A stretch of 64,000 nucleotides of DNA from Culex pipiens pallens (GCF_016801865.2 NC_068939.1:75771517-75835516); one strand, 5' to 3'; positions 42,659-55,000 are shown, numbered from the stretch's first letter. Translations and numbers: made by a program. The notes: generated by a model from the sequence alone, not told the origin.

Positions 42659-45480
42659 TCAAATTAAACAAGTCTTGTCAGTAGTTTCCGTTTCCTCAAA
42701 AATGGTACTCTCAACTTTAATCTCACTAACAAGTTCTGAGCTGTCAAGCTGAGCAGGTTCAGCGTGCTCACCAGCGTCGCACTCGACCTTAATTGGTACC
42801 GTTTCCCTGAGCATCACCGTTTCCATCAAATCAACAAATTCTGGCTCTGGCATCACCACAATCTTCTTTTTCGGCCGACCACGTTTCTTGACCGCAACCT
42901 CCGTTCCGTCGCTCGCTTCCTTGGGCTGCTGCTGCTTTCGCTTCCTCGGCGACGGTTTGATAAACTCCTGCAGGTGGCGCTTCGGATTGTTGTGGCACTT
43001 GGCGTGGTTGACCAGGCTCTGGTGGAAGGCGAACGCCTTCGGACAGCAGGGACACTTGTAGGGGTGCTCGTTTTGGTGTTCCGATTCGCGGTGCCCGCGC
43101 AGCTCGTCGGCCGAATCGAACAGGGCGGTGCAGTGCAGACAGGAGTACCGATCGCCCTGCATGTGCATCTGTTCGATGTGCCGCTTGAGGTTGCAGTCCT
43201 GGGAGAAGCATTTGTCGCAAATGTGGCACCTGAAGGAGTATTGTTTTGATATTTATTAGTTTTGAATAAAAGATGTAAAAACCTCAGCGTTGCAAACTTT
43301 AAGTCACCTTATTGTTAAATAACTTTGAAACATTCATTGTTTCAAGTTAGTTCAACGTCAATTAACAATAAGGTCATGTAGATTTCACTAGCTATCAAAT
43401 TGACCTTTTCATCGGAGCCTTGATTTTTGACATTTAACTAATGAGTTCCTTATTCACCTGTAAATGTTCAACTGTCTTGATCCTTGTTCTGCATAAGCTC
43501 TACATTTCCAACTGGGTTGTGACAGGCACTCATTAGGTCACCCATTAGGTAAATGTCAAAAATCACCGAAACTTACTTAGAATAGAGCTCCACCCGGTGC
43601 GACTTCATGTGCTTCCGGACGCGCGCGTTGGTGTGAAATTTTTTCATGCAAAACTGACACTCGAACCGGCGCTCGCCGTGCGTCAGCACGTGGCTCGAGT
43701 GCTTCAGCTTGGAGTTGAACGTGGCCTCGCAAACCGTGCAGGTGAAGGTTTTTTCCACCGTTTCGTTGGGATGCAGCTCACGCATATGTGCCCGTTTTTC
43801 ATCCAGCAGTGAGAACTCTTCCTGGCAAACGGTACAGGCGAATCGCTTCATCGTGTGCACCAGCATGTGGCCTGAAAAGTTAGGGTGACAAATGTTGTCT
43901 TTTTTTAATGTAAAACGTCGCGATTCCTACATAAAGTTTGTACGGGTTTGACGTTTACTGACGTGTTTTTTCACTCACATTTGGGTGAATTTTACTCAAT
44001 TTTTATGAAATTTTAGTGAGTGAACCCAAATCTGACGTTTGGCCTCAAAATTCATGTTTTTTTTTGGCGAAAGTTATCAACACGTTTATTCAAGTCTACC
44101 CAAATTCAGGTTTAACATTAGTTTTTACCACATACCTTGTAGATCCTTTTTCTGAGGATAGCTTTTGGAGCAAATTTCACAGGAAAATGGACGATCCTTG
44201 GTATGAACTTGCTTCTTGTGCTTTGCCAAATTTCCACTTTCCGTGAAAGATTTATCTGTAACGTAAATATTACTTCTACATCGAATACATCTTATCACAT
44301 TGATTTAACTTACCGCACATATCACACTTGAACTTCTTCTCGGTAGAGTGCGTGCGCTGATGTCGCAGCAAACGCCAATGTTCGATAAACGTTTTCGAGC
44401 AGGTGTCACATTTGTATATTTCCGAATCGCTGTGCTTCTCAACCCGGTGCTTCTCCAAATCCCACGTCTAAAATTGTAAATACCATAATTATTGCAAGAA
44501 ACCCTTTTCAAACCTCCTCAACCCACCCTGAAAAACCGCTCGTCACAATCGGCGCACTTCAGCTCCTCCCCGTGCGTCAGCTTGTGCTGGAAAAAGTCCG
44601 CACTCTTGCGGAAGCGCTTCCCGCACAGCTCACACTCGTAGGTGAGTTCCTTCTTGATCGAGTCCAGCGTAACGGTCGGATTTTTGCGGCCTCGCGGCGC
44701 CCCCTCCTGGTCCGGTTCCGTCACCGGATCGGGCACGTTCTGCAGCGATTCCCACAGGGCAGCTGGCCCGAAGAAGCCGTCCAGGGCGGGTGTGCTGAGT
44801 TCCGGGTCGGGTTCCTGCTTGATGGTTTGAATGGCAGAAGTGCTCGCACCGGGATCCATGGGGTCGGCTGGAGAATGGTAAATTATGTCAATCGAAGAAA
44901 TATCGCTTCGGTAAATGCAACGCGGTAGGTCTGGCTGACTTGAGTTCATTTTGAAGTTCATTAAAATTGAGATCCCTTACACGCTAAATGTATGACGCGA
45001 TTCTTTTCTGTTCATCAACAACTTACCGTCCGTCGACAACTCCAGCTTCACAGTCGCAAGCGGATCACAAGCCATAGCTGTGCGGTCACTGGGCACAAAG
45101 TGCACCTCAACTTCCGGTTCTGCCAGCACCTTCATTCGCATCCGCTTCTGGTATTCAAACTCCTTCTTCGGTTCAGCTTGCTCCGTGAGTTTCTTTCGCA
45201 TTCGGTACCTGCGCATGCGTTCCGCACTCGTCTTGCGACCTTTGATGGCCGGAAGCGGTGGTGACTGCCCTGGTTCCGTGCTTGAGTTGGGCGCTTCGGC
45301 TTGCGCACTCAGCTTCTTTCGCAAGCGATAGTTACGCATTCGTTCTGCGTTCGAAATGGGAGCCGATGGTGGCGGCCCCAAAAGGGCTTGGTGAGCTTCT
45401 CTTTCTCGAAGACGGGCTTCACGCTTTCGCTGGCGATACGCCCTTGAATATTTATTTTGAAGATGCTTGGAGCGGGCCAT
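42659..45480 (-). CDS. C2H2 zinc-finger protein, 11 fingers, AT-hook (six exons)
   Basis: Exons on the minus strand are 45480-45027, 44867-44527, 44467-44314, 44255-44136, 43871-43577 and 43229-42659. They total 1935 nt (644 residues) with consistent phases and GT-AG introns. The N-terminus has three basic repeats: YRQRKREARL, AERMRNYRLRKKL and AERMRRYRMRKKL. Eleven C2H2 fingers run from about residue 228 to 534; several are split by introns (for example CADCDERFF/R-TWDLEKHRVEKH and CDMC/DKSFTESGNLAKH). The C-terminal tail has an AT-hook-like KKRGRPKKK. Several psi-K-x-E sites that could be SUMO targets occur (VKLE, IKQE, IKKE, IKVE twice). It is presumably a sequence-specific nuclear DNA-binding regulator. 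I do not recognise an ortholog. It has no ZAD or BTB domain. A paralogous first exon lies upstream at 46760-46223. Confidence 0.88.
43303..43565. repeat. Two small inverted-repeat elements in the zinc-finger gene intron
   Basis: TGATTTTTGACATTTAaCTA at 43421 is mirrored by TAGGTAAATGTCAAAAATCA ending 43565. A second pair, CACCTTATTGTTAA and TTAACAATAAGGT, lies at about 43310-43374. Both look like short MITEs in intron 5. Confidence 0.6.
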
Positions 45481-45666
45481 CTTCGAGGCAATCGGTTTCT
45501 TTTGCGATTTGTTTCTTTTAGGTTACATTCATTTCCGCATTTAAAGCATATTTGAAACTGTAAGTAGAGAGCCTATAATAAGAGGCGAAATGTGACTCTC
45601 TGGATTCTAGTCGAGCTGTCAAATCAGAGTTCCAATCGAGCGCTAGACGTCGTCGGCTAGACCCTA

Positions 45667-45832
45667 CACCCTTACCAAAAATCATGATTTTTTGAGTTCC
45701 AAATCCCACTTTTCATACGATTTTTTGAGTTCAGGTACTAAAACCATAAAAATGGTTATATGGGTTGAACTGAAAAATTCGTATGAAAAGTGGGATTTGG
45801 AACTCAAAAAATCATGATTTTTGGTAAGGGTG
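45667..45832. mobile_element. 166-bp MITE with TA duplication
   Basis: The ends CACCCTTACCAAAAATCATG and CATGATTTTTGGTAAGGGTG are perfect inverted repeats, and the pairing runs about 70 bases. TA lies on each side (45665-45666 and 45833-45834), as in Tc1/mariner insertions (inference). It lies between the two alternative first exons of the zinc-finger gene. Confidence 0.88.
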
Positions 45833-45919
45833 TATGAGAACAAGGTTGGAACATATTTAAAAGCATCTTTGCGTTATTCTTTTGGAGTATTGTCACTCGA
45901 TTGAAACACTGATTTGACA

Positions 45920-46150
45920 GCTCGATTTGAATCCTACACTCAAAATCAGAAATACCCTTCAAAAAGGGTTCTATCTACCCATTATCTGTCAACACATAGT
46001 AAAACAACCCTTTTTGAGGGTTACTTCAACCCTTTTTTCAAGTTTACCTGTGGTAACCCTTTGCAAATGGGTAAACATGTCAAATTTTGTCTGTCAAAGT
46101 TGACATTACCTCATCTAGGGTCAAATTTCATCGTACATAAATAATTATTG
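45920..46150. repeat. AACCCTTT palindrome-rich repeat
   Basis: AACCCTTTTTGAGGGTT, CCCTTCAAAAAGGGTT, CAACCCTTTTTTCAAG and TAACCCTTTGCAAATGGGT occur within 150 bases. The layout resembles the other motif-filled MITEs here, but I could not fix its ends. Confidence 0.5.
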
Positions 46151-46222
46151 TCCACCCATTACGCATTGCATTTTACCAATCAGAAAGAAGGCTGTAAAAA
46201 AAATCGGACTCCACTCGCTTAC

Positions 46223-46760
46223 CTCGACAAGCATCAGACTCGACGCAGGGATCATACTTTAGGGGAACCAGGAGCGGGTCAGAGTTCAGACACTCCGAAA
46301 CAACATTCGCTGAACATTCGCCCAGCATCGGTTCCTCCTTAATGGCCTCGAGAGGATCACCAGCCCCGGCTTCCCGTTCATTAGGTACGAACTGCACCTG
46401 CACCTCCGGTTCCGATTGGCTCAGTTTTAATTTTTTAAGCATCCGGAATTTGTGCACACGTTCCGTACTGGTCATGCGAACTTTTCCCTTCTTGACTGCC
46501 AGTTCAACTCCCCCTTGCAGCAGTTTCTTACGCGCCCGAAACGCTCTAACACGTTCCGTACTATTCTTGGGAACCTTTTTCGGTTGCGGATTTGGTGGTG
46601 GCTCTTCGAACTGTTGTAAGAAAGGTTCAGGTTCAAGTTCCGGTTGGAGCGCTTCGCGTTCCCGCTGGAGCACTTCCAGTTCTTGAAGGCGGGCTTCGCG
46701 CTTTCGCTGGCGGTGTCTGGCCATGTACTGTCGCTGCATATAGCGGTTTGGATGGGACAT
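46223..46760 (-). CDS. Alternative or duplicated first exon of the zinc-finger gene
   Basis: The exon starts MSHPNRYMQ and encodes HRQRKREARLQELE, STERVRAFRARKKL, STERVHKFRMLKKL and SEPEVQVQFVPNE. It is a clear paralog of exon 1 at 45480-45027 (YRQRKREARL, AERMRRYRMRKKL, AEPEVEVHFVPSD). It ends at a consensus donor (CGAG/GTAAGC) in phase 1, the same phase as the other first exon, so it could splice to 44867 and make an isoform with the same fingers. The 5' leaders match too (AACTTAAAAGAAAGAAATC against AACCTAAAAGAAACAAATCG). The start at 46760 is preferred over 46802 because homology begins there. If it is not spliced, the frame would continue to a stop at 46173. It could instead belong to a separate or dead duplicate gene. 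Confidence 0.7.
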
Positions 46761-47124
46761 TTTCGTGCTGCTGAAAAAAGATTCTGACGAATTGACGATC
46801 AAAACTCCGCTTGTTTGTAGTTTCTTTTGAGATTTCTTTCTTTTAAGTTTAAATTTGACGGTGGTGGTTTCAAATTACAAAAACAAACATTCACAGAGAT
46901 CTGCTCATTGGTCGATTTTGCTCAAGATATTTATTTAACTCTAATTCCAGTGTTCCAATTTGAAATTAGCTCTTTCAAAATTCAAATCAACATTTTCTGA
47001 TCAAGATAAAGTTAAGAAAATAAAAAAAAATATTTTAAACTCGAAACATGTACGAAAATCAAAGAGTTTTGAATGAAAGAGATTAATAATTATCTAAAAA
47101 TAAGTCAGTTTTATGCTTAACGTA

Positions 47125-47350
47125 CACAGAAAAAAAAGTTGAATTTTGGAATGTTGAAAATTCGGTAGGTTGAATATTACCTCTTTTGTTGAGTAATATT
47201 ACATAAAAAATGTTTAAAAATGTGAACCTGATGAATATTCATCAAAAACTGATGAAAATTCATCATTTTCTGTGGTAAAATTCATCATTTTTTAACCACT
47301 AAATCTGTCACCATTTCCTGATGAATATTACCATCATTTTTTTTTCTGTG
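47125..47350. mobile_element. TA-flanked MITE filled with TGATGAAT motifs
   Basis: The ends CACAGAAAAAAAA and TTTTTTTTTCTGTG are flanked by TA (47123-47124 and 47351-47352). Inside are TGATGAATATTCATCA, TGATGAAAATTCATCA and other ATGAAT/ATTCAT words. It is non-coding, 226 bp. Confidence 0.85.
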
Positions 47351-47417
47351 TATACCTAAATCATGTTCGTGCGTCGGTACTAAAATCGGTACAAACAAAA
47401 ATACTGTTTTACTACTT

Positions 47418-47831
47418 TTATCTTAAACAAGCCTTACCCGACAAACTTCGTTCTGCCTTTTTTTCGTTTGTTGACGTTTTTTTGATTTTTTGCATATTCA
47501 GCCTCCTGTGATCAAAATATGATTTCACGTAACTTTCTCCATACAATTTGCCGCTGCTCCGGAATCGGTTCCAGAGTGGCCAAATTGTCAATAAGTTAGC
47601 GTATGAACCTTCCTTGGACATATACGATCCCAACGCAACAAAGAGCACCTCAATCCGACGCTCCGTAGTGAACTGATTCGCGTTCGAACAAAACGGTCGA
47701 AATTTTTTATATATATAGAAGTTTGCAAAAACATGCGGGAATAAAAGTAAAACTTTTACTTGGACCAATAGTTCTTTTTGTATTAGAGTTGAAATGTTAT
47801 TATGTTCTTGTTCATTGAAAAGTGCGGACAT
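47418..47831 (-). CDS. Unrecognised 137-residue open frame
   Basis: It starts MSALFNEQEHNNISTLIQ and includes TTERRIEVLFVALGSYMSKE and SSGKLYGESYVKSYFDHRRL, ending lysine-rich. I know no domain for it. The nucleotide composition is more mixed than the surrounding AT-rich DNA, which hints at real or once-real coding sequence, possibly from a mobile element. No splice structure or promoter is evident. Confidence 0.25.
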   Translation of the reverse strand: MSALFNEQEHNNISTLIQKELLVQVKVLLLFPHVFANFYIYKKFRPFCSNANQFTTERRIEVLFVALGSYMSKEGSYANLLTIWPLWNRFRSSGKLYGESYVKSYFDHRRLNMQKIKKTSTNEKKAERSLSGKACLR

Positions 47832-47834
47832 TTT

Positions 47835-50349
47835 CTATAAAAAGTACAATAACTTTTGTTCATTCTTCTTTGAAACGCGTAGGAACAAAATCCCAGGTTC
47901 AAAATGTAAACAGGGCGAAAGAAAGCAAGAAAATATCAGGACAGCATTCCAGAAACAGTGAGTCGTCAAATTTTCTTTAAAATGAGTGCTGGCTTGACTG
48001 TAAGACTTGCGGTTCCAGAGATATCGCAGTTTGAAAATTGAGGTTTTAATCATTTTAATGCGAATAAGGCAAATCTTAGGTGGTACGATTTACACGCAAA
48101 TCGAAATTCTTTTGTTTTGGTGGTATCAACAGTCCCACCAAATTTCAGCTTGATCAGAAAATGTTAATTTCGAGTGTTGAGTACGTTTGAGGTGGAATAA
48201 GTCATTTGTGATTATGAGCAATGCTTAAGTCATTAAAAAACAACAGCGTATACTCTTGGGAAGTTGAATTTTTTTGAAAGTTGAAAGTTTTTTTTAATGT
48301 TTTCTAAAATGACAAGTTTTTATAAATTTTGTCCACGTAGTTCGAGAGCAAGTTCATTTGTATTACGCGTATGGGGAAAATCAGTTTTCTCAAAAATCTT
48401 CGAAACAATGATTCTGAGGCGAATAAAATTTCTACTTATGCCGTAGTCTACTTTTCAAAAGTCATTGCTGCCTAACTTAAAAAAAAAATATTAAAAGAAT
48501 TAACCGCTCTCGTGACAGCTGACGCTATAATCATTCCTCTCCCGCTCTCTCTAACTGTTTGCCATTTACTGCCAGGAAAAAAGTGTCTAACCATGTGCTT
48601 CTTGTGTTTGATTGCACCTTAATGGTGCTCAACCTCGCTTGGTTCGGTAATAGTCCCCCCAACGGAATACCCTCGAGGGCACCGACCACCCTAATTTTGG
48701 TAAATTTTTGTGGTCGGAATATCTCGGGGTTCCCAGAAATTTTGGCTGGTCTGTCTTCGCTTTTTATTGCACGTAGTGTTGAAAATTCCACGCAACACTA
48801 ATCCCTTACACGGACAGGAACTTCAAGTATCTAAGTGGGAATCGTTACGTAACGCGCAACACTTTTCGTTTTTTCTGGATTGACACCTCATAAGAAAAAA
48901 ATAGAGCCATTTCCGACAAAGTTCTTTGTCAAAATAAATCTTTTTTAAGATTTGCGAATCTAAAAAAAAGCTAAATTATATATTTAAATACAAAGTGCGG
49001 CCAAAGCGAGGCAATTTTACAAATTATTTAGAATAAAAGTTATTTTGAAACATAATTCCAGAGTTTTTTTTTTTTTTGAAAAGCAGAGCTGAGCTGTAGG
49101 TTAGTCGAGGTTAGTCGTCGACAAAATTGTCGCCCTCCTTGAACAATTTGGCGCCCTCAGCAGGGCCCAAGAGAAACTTTGCATTTTGCAAATTTGCCAA
49201 GTTTCCGATTTGTGCTGCGCCTTCATGGAAAAGATATAGCGCCCTCAAAAGGCCTCAGGGCGCCCAATGTCATTTTTTGCCAATTAAAAAAAAAAAGAGC
49301 CTAAGGGAGAATGAAAAGGTCCTATAAACATATGAAACACAATAGAGTAATCTACGTGCGTATGTCTTGTGTGTACATACATTAAAATAAAGTGAGGTTA
49401 AATTTTGTCAGCCAGCAAAATCAAATGGTGCGCTAGTGTGCGTACGCGAAACGTCACTAAAGCTCTATAAAAAAAGTAGATTAAATTTTGTCGAGTTTAG
49501 ATAATATTAACCTTAATCTGTTTGAACTACAATGATCGTGTACTGCCCAGAAAGTTCATTTCGCTTCGATTCCTACCCCCCAACAAGTCAGGCAACAACA
49601 AGAGAAAATTTTAATTTCAACAAAACGAAACAATAAATCGCTGCATAATAGTTTTAACAGTTCCTCCTTAAGTAAATCACACAAACTTACGATATTCAAC
49701 TACAAAAACCACGAAAAACTCTAACTTTTCAGCAAAAATCACAAAAAACTCTCGTCAATAAATAAACACTCCTGAAGAAAACAGTTCGTCACTCTGGGCG
49801 AAACGTCAACGCGCGCGCTCTCTCGCCTCTCGTGAGCGCCCTTTTCTCTCCCAAATCTGCGCTCACCCGACAGTTCGTGTCATTCGGACTGGTCCCTTTG
49901 TTTTGGTTCATCCGCGCGCTCGAAGCCCACTGATAGTGGTGCCAGTTTTGTGGTTTGTAATCTTGGAATGCAAATTTAAATGTTTTTTTTTTTTGCCAAC
50001 AATGCTTGCAAACATTTTATTTTACTCTGTGTTTAGTGTGGGTGTTTGTAAAAAGTTTGTTTATTGAATTTATTAAAAGTTAGGTTTGAAAGCAGTTTGA
50101 ATAATTGAAATAACGCAAACTTTAGATGGGAACTTATTTTTTTTAGAAAATCAAAGCTCACAAATTTAAATTAAAGGCTAGAATGGAGATCGGAAGGAAA
50201 GGGGTCAAGAAACAGCTTTACGAACAGCAGAACAAAGGAGAGGGAGCGTTTTCTTGGGGCTTTTCTTCACCCTCTCTTGCTTGCTTTCGCTGCCGCTGCT
50301 GCCCATTTGAAATTTTTCTTGACCGATTCCTTCCGAAGTGCATATATAC
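47835..50349. other. Intergenic, no gene recognised
   Basis: Four GCGCCCTC-type words occur at 49130-49270 around a C-rich repeat. A GC-rich patch at 49790-49930 (CGCGCGCTCTCTCGCCTC) could be a promoter, but no gene follows from it. AAGGTCCTAT at 49316 recalls the small hairpin family at 59 and 14474. Confidence 0.35.
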
Positions 50350-51284
50350 TAGAGTGGGTACGGATTTTGAAAAGTTCTCAGATCAAGTTCTGGTGTGGTT
50401 CCCCTTGTAGGGCATACCCATAGGGACTCTCGCGCCAAGTTTCAGCTCATTTGGTTGAAAACTGGCTTGTCTCAAGCTGGTTCAAGTTTACATGGAAATT
50501 ACTATGGGAAATTTTAAATTTTCGTTCATTCGCTCCTACAGGCCTGGGGAAAACATGTAGAAACTTCTAGGATGACCAGAAATGAGCGGAATCGTCTGGA
50601 GAACAACTTTCCCTAAGAGACCAGGTCGATTCGTTCAACCCCCATCGAGCTCAACGGCAATACATCCGGGGTTTTCGGAACCAACCGTTTTCCCCAGAAG
50701 AGCATCAAATTTTCCTTAGCATGCTATGAATGCTTGATGAATACCGCGACGCCACATGTCAAACAGCTACCAAGTGTTTGTAAAATTTTCACCATAACAT
50801 TTTTTTTCTTATTAGAATACAGCTAAATAGTATCAGGATCACCATAAATGATAATTCTATAGTTCAAAAAGTAATAAAAAGTAATTTTGTATAGGCGATG
50901 CTAGTCCACGCATGCCAAGGAAAATTTGATGCTCTTCTGGGGAAAACGGTTGGTTCCGAAAACCCCGGATGTATTGCCGTTGAGCTCGATGGGGGTTGAA
51001 CGAATCGACCTGGTCTCTTAGGGAAAGTTGTTCTCCAGACGATTCCGCTCATTTCTGGCCATCCTAGAAGTTTCTACATGTTTTCCCCAGGCCTGTAGGA
51101 GCGAATGAACGAAAATTCAAAATTTCCTAAAGTAATTTCCATGTAAACTTGAACTCGCTTGAGACAAGCCAGTTTTCAACCAAATGAGCTGAAACTTGGC
51201 GTAAGAGTCCCTATGGGTATGCCCTACAAGGGGAACTACACCAGAACTTGATCTGAGAACTTTTCAAAATCCGTACCCACCCTA
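50350..51284. mobile_element. Foldback element FB5 (TAGAGTGGGTACGG ends)
   Basis: The 935-bp palindrome has ends TAGAGTGGGTACGGATTTTG and CAAAATCCGTACCCACCCTA and a perfect 8-bp duplication ATATATAC (50342-50349 and 51285-51292). Arms of about 370 bp pair almost perfectly (GGTTGGTTCCGAAAACCCCG with its inverse). The TAGRGTG end and 8-bp duplication match FB4. It lies just upstream of the Hsepi promoter region. Confidence 0.92.
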
Positions 51285-51305
51285 ATATATACACCGCTTA
51301 AAACT

Positions 51306-51473
51306 ACAGATTGTCAAGGCAAACAGATTGGCCAATGTTTGACAGATCCAAACGCGCTGGACACCAACCGCCATTTACGCCCAGCAAAACTGGCAGTGTT
51401 GCAAGCGCAAAACATACGTTGCCAGAGCCGATTTATTTTGCATCGACCAATCTGTCTCCCTTGACAATCTGTA
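51306..51473. mobile_element. 168-bp MITE with 9-bp duplication
   Basis: The ends ACAGATTGTCAAGG and CCTTGACAATCTGTA continue as AACAGATTGG and CCAATCTGT. CTTAAAACT flanks both sides (51297-51305 and 51474-51482). A 9-bp duplication is typical of Mutator-like elements (inference). It lies about 530 bp before the likely first Hsepi coding exon. Confidence 0.87.
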
Positions 51474-51482
51474 CTTAAAACT

Positions 51483-52011
51483 GGAAAAAGACTCATTTTG
51501 CGAACCTTCCAGTCTGCCAGCACTGGCCGTCACTCACCTGCGCCTGGCGGATCGATCGACAAAAACAACAACAGCAAAGTGAGCCGAGAAAGGTGTGAAA
51601 CGTCATCCGCAGGATTTCAACTTCAACGCAAAGAACCTGCTGGCAGGAAAAAAGTTCCGAAAAAGTGGTCCAAAGGTGGTTCCAGTTCCGGTTTGGATGA
51701 TTCCAGTTGTATGAAGCATGGTTCTACCGTGTGACGATGCAAAAAAGTGCTAACTTTTAGATTTTATGGTAAATTTTGAGTGAGAAATTTGGCCCAGGAA
51801 GAAACTCCACTTCAAGGAAGGGAAGGTTTGTTTACAAGTGCCCTCTGGCACGGCACGGCGCTGGGGAAGGACACTAGCGGCAAATCGATTTTTGGTGCAG
51901 GTTTTCCTTCTGTGTGTGGCAAGCACAGTCGACGACGCAGAACGATGAAGTTTGTGCGGATGTTCCGGGTTTAAGGGGGTTCGGCGACCAGCAACGGAAC
52001 GGCAGCTCTCG
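51483..52011 (+). promoter_or_regulatory. Probable Hsepi promoter and 5' UTR
   Basis: This repeat-free, GC-richer stretch lies between the MITE and the in-frame ATG at 52012. No TATA box is clear. An in-frame TGA upstream of the ATG (within GATGAAGTTTG, about 51944) bounds the frame. The exact transcription start is unknown. Confidence 0.35.
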
Positions 52012-55000
52012 ATGACCACCCATTCGACGGCCAGTCTGCTGCGGAACGGCCTCAACGGGCCAGCCCATCATCACAAAGTGAGTAGTTGGGTTCCGGGGGG
52101 AGCGGGAGGAAAATAAAACTTTGCACTCTGGAACACAATATCGTTTATTTATAAATATGTTTCAAACGTCCCGAGACCAATCAATCAAATTAGACATGTT
52201 TGTGTGGGTTTTTGCTACGTCGGGAACCGTCCACAACCCGGTCCGGCGCTATTATTAGAAATATTACTTTGACTGAAAAACAGCAATTCAAGCAGATTTG
52301 AGCGATCTCAGTTTCCAGAAACTTGAATCTCCACTCGAAACGCCCCTTTTCATCACCCTCTCAAAACTCACAATACGGAAGTTCTGGGCGGGGTGCCCTC
52401 CGGCGGCAGGGCGGAACGTCTTCTCTTCACGCGGACAGGTGAAAATCGAAAAATGTGATAACAAGAAGACAGCAAGAAAGGTCGGAAGAGAGGGGATTAA
52501 TTTGTCGATATTCTGCTGACCGGGATTGGTGGCGCAGTCAGTGTGATGGAATCTTGTCACCGAGAATCGGTGTCGGGACGACCAACAAACCATTTGATTT
52601 ATTCATGATTCAAGGGTGTTGATGATACTCTTTTTCGTGTTTCGTCTTTTTTCTCGGGGGAGGTCGGCGTAACCAGAGAAAATCGAAATGTAACACTTTT
52701 CCTCCTCTTTTTTTTGGGGGTGGTTCTGACCAGGGAACTGGACAGCTGGGCACAGGGTACAAGGCAGGGAAAGTGTTTTGATTTATGTGCGTGAAGGGTG
52801 TGTGTGCGTGTGTCGGCGGTTCTTCTTTTCGGTGACTGGTAGCTGGCAGTGCGATGCAGTAATGCTCAGGGCATGAAAGTTGGAAGATAGCGCCTGTGCT
52901 AGTGGGTGGAAAGGTGATAGAATTTTGAGGCAGATTGCTACAATTTTAATGAGGTTTTCTAACCGTTTCTTTGGGAATTTCCCTGGTGTCACGGAGCCTT
53001 TGAAGGTACAGATTATAAAACGAGCAAAACTCTCTAGGGTTTTTACGTCAAATGTCTTCTGAAAAAATGTGAAAAAAAGTATTCTATCAACGTTACAAAA
53101 TTATTACATGAATATTACAATACAAGTTTCCATACAGCCAGGGCCAGCTCAGGCCATACAAAATGGGCATGTAAACATTTGAAAATTTATATCTTGCAAG
53201 ATGGACTATTTTTTCCCATAATTCTCAAAATTATTGATTGGCCATTTGGGTGACTTGCGCCATGTTAGGGTGGTCCTAAATTCGATTTTTACAAAAACCA
53301 CATTTTTCAAAAAATCTTAGCTCCGCGCACTATTAAAATATTTGGACGCAAATGAAGGGTGGTGAAGTTTTAAAAATATAGCCTAACATTTGTAAATGTC
53401 GTACTAAAACTAAAAATTCTGTTTTGAAGATCTCGTGATCAGAGAGCCAATTTTTGAAAATATTGTAATCGGATGCTTCGGGAAATTGTCCATAACATAT
53501 ACAAAAAATGTAAAGTTTCATGAACGGAATTATGAGAAATGTTTTTTTTTTGAAAATAAAGTCTGGGTTTCTGACGCGCGAAGCGAGAAATTGTGAAACT
53601 TAGAAAAATTAATTCTTTTCAATAAAACTGCGATAACATGAAAATTTAAGCGATGACTTATACAGTACTTGTTCGGTATCTGGGCTGAGAACGTCAAGGC
53701 CCGTTCTTACACTGAAAATTGCGAATTGCGAATCCTTAATTTTCATATTTCTTTAATTTTGACTTGAAATTATATAAAAGTTTGAAAAAAGTATTTTTTA
53801 TTTATTGAACATGATTTTTGCATCCATTAAACCCTCGGTCATTTCGGTTTGTTTGGGTTTTTGACGTTTGTCTGCTTTTTAACTGGGCTACGGCCCAGTT
53901 ATCGAGCGCCCAGTTAAAAAGCAGCCGAGTTAAACAACGCACAGTTACCGAACAACTACTGTACTTTTTTTGGGTACTAAAATTATCGTAATTGAATGCA
54001 ACTTTGGTACCCAAAAAATTATAGGTCAGCGCTTAAATTTTCAAATTATCGCAATTGAGTAGTTCTCTAGAATTTCGCAAAAAGAAACTGATTTTCAAAA
54101 TTGTGTTTTTTTATTTGTGTGAAACTGTTTCCATCGATTCCTTATGTTCAAAAAAGCCATTTTGCATCAGTAGTTTCTTCATACAAGTCTCCATACAAAT
54201 TTGGGAACTGTCAAAGAAAAGTGGTATGAAAACATAAAAAATATCTTGAGAAGGGATTTTCTGATTACTTCGGGAAAGTCATGATTTATTTTAAATAATG
54301 TTTTTGGGCAAGTTTTAAAAATGCACACACACAAAAATCAAATAATCATTTTTAGATGAAAAAATGAATTCCAAATCAAAAAGTTCTTTTGTGAAAACAG
54401 CAAAAAATCCGATAGTACATGCAAAAGCATGTGCATCACCTTCGTCAAAAAAGACACTTAACACAAAAAAAGTTGCATCCTACGGGATTCAAACCCAGCA
54501 CCAATAGTAAGGACTGCCGCCTTAGCCCGCTCGGCCATCAGACCGATAAAAAATGGGAAGGATAAATACATATATGAGCTAGACTGATGGGCTACATATT
54601 TTAGGGTGTAACATTACATAGAATTTCATAAAATAATGCAAAATTTATTTTACACCCAGGCCTTTACACGCAGCTGGATTAATACTATCTTTGCTGTGTA
54701 AAATTATCTTTTCTAGTTGGCCATTCAAATCATGAAGCTTGATACCCATAATGCCTATGTTTGATTGGACAAGGTACGGGTTAATATCAAAATACCAAAA
54801 GTACGTCGTTTATCGATCACCCAGTTTCTATGGATGACCCCCAAAAAAGTTTATATTTTCACCAAACATTCTCCAAGATGTGTACAACAATTGATTGAAT
54901 GAGTTGTACGATATCTTCAATCCAAAAATTATTAAAAAAAATCAAACAAAAAAATAAATAACCCAATGTGACAAAGTTAGTTTTCAGCAAAGTTGTTCAA

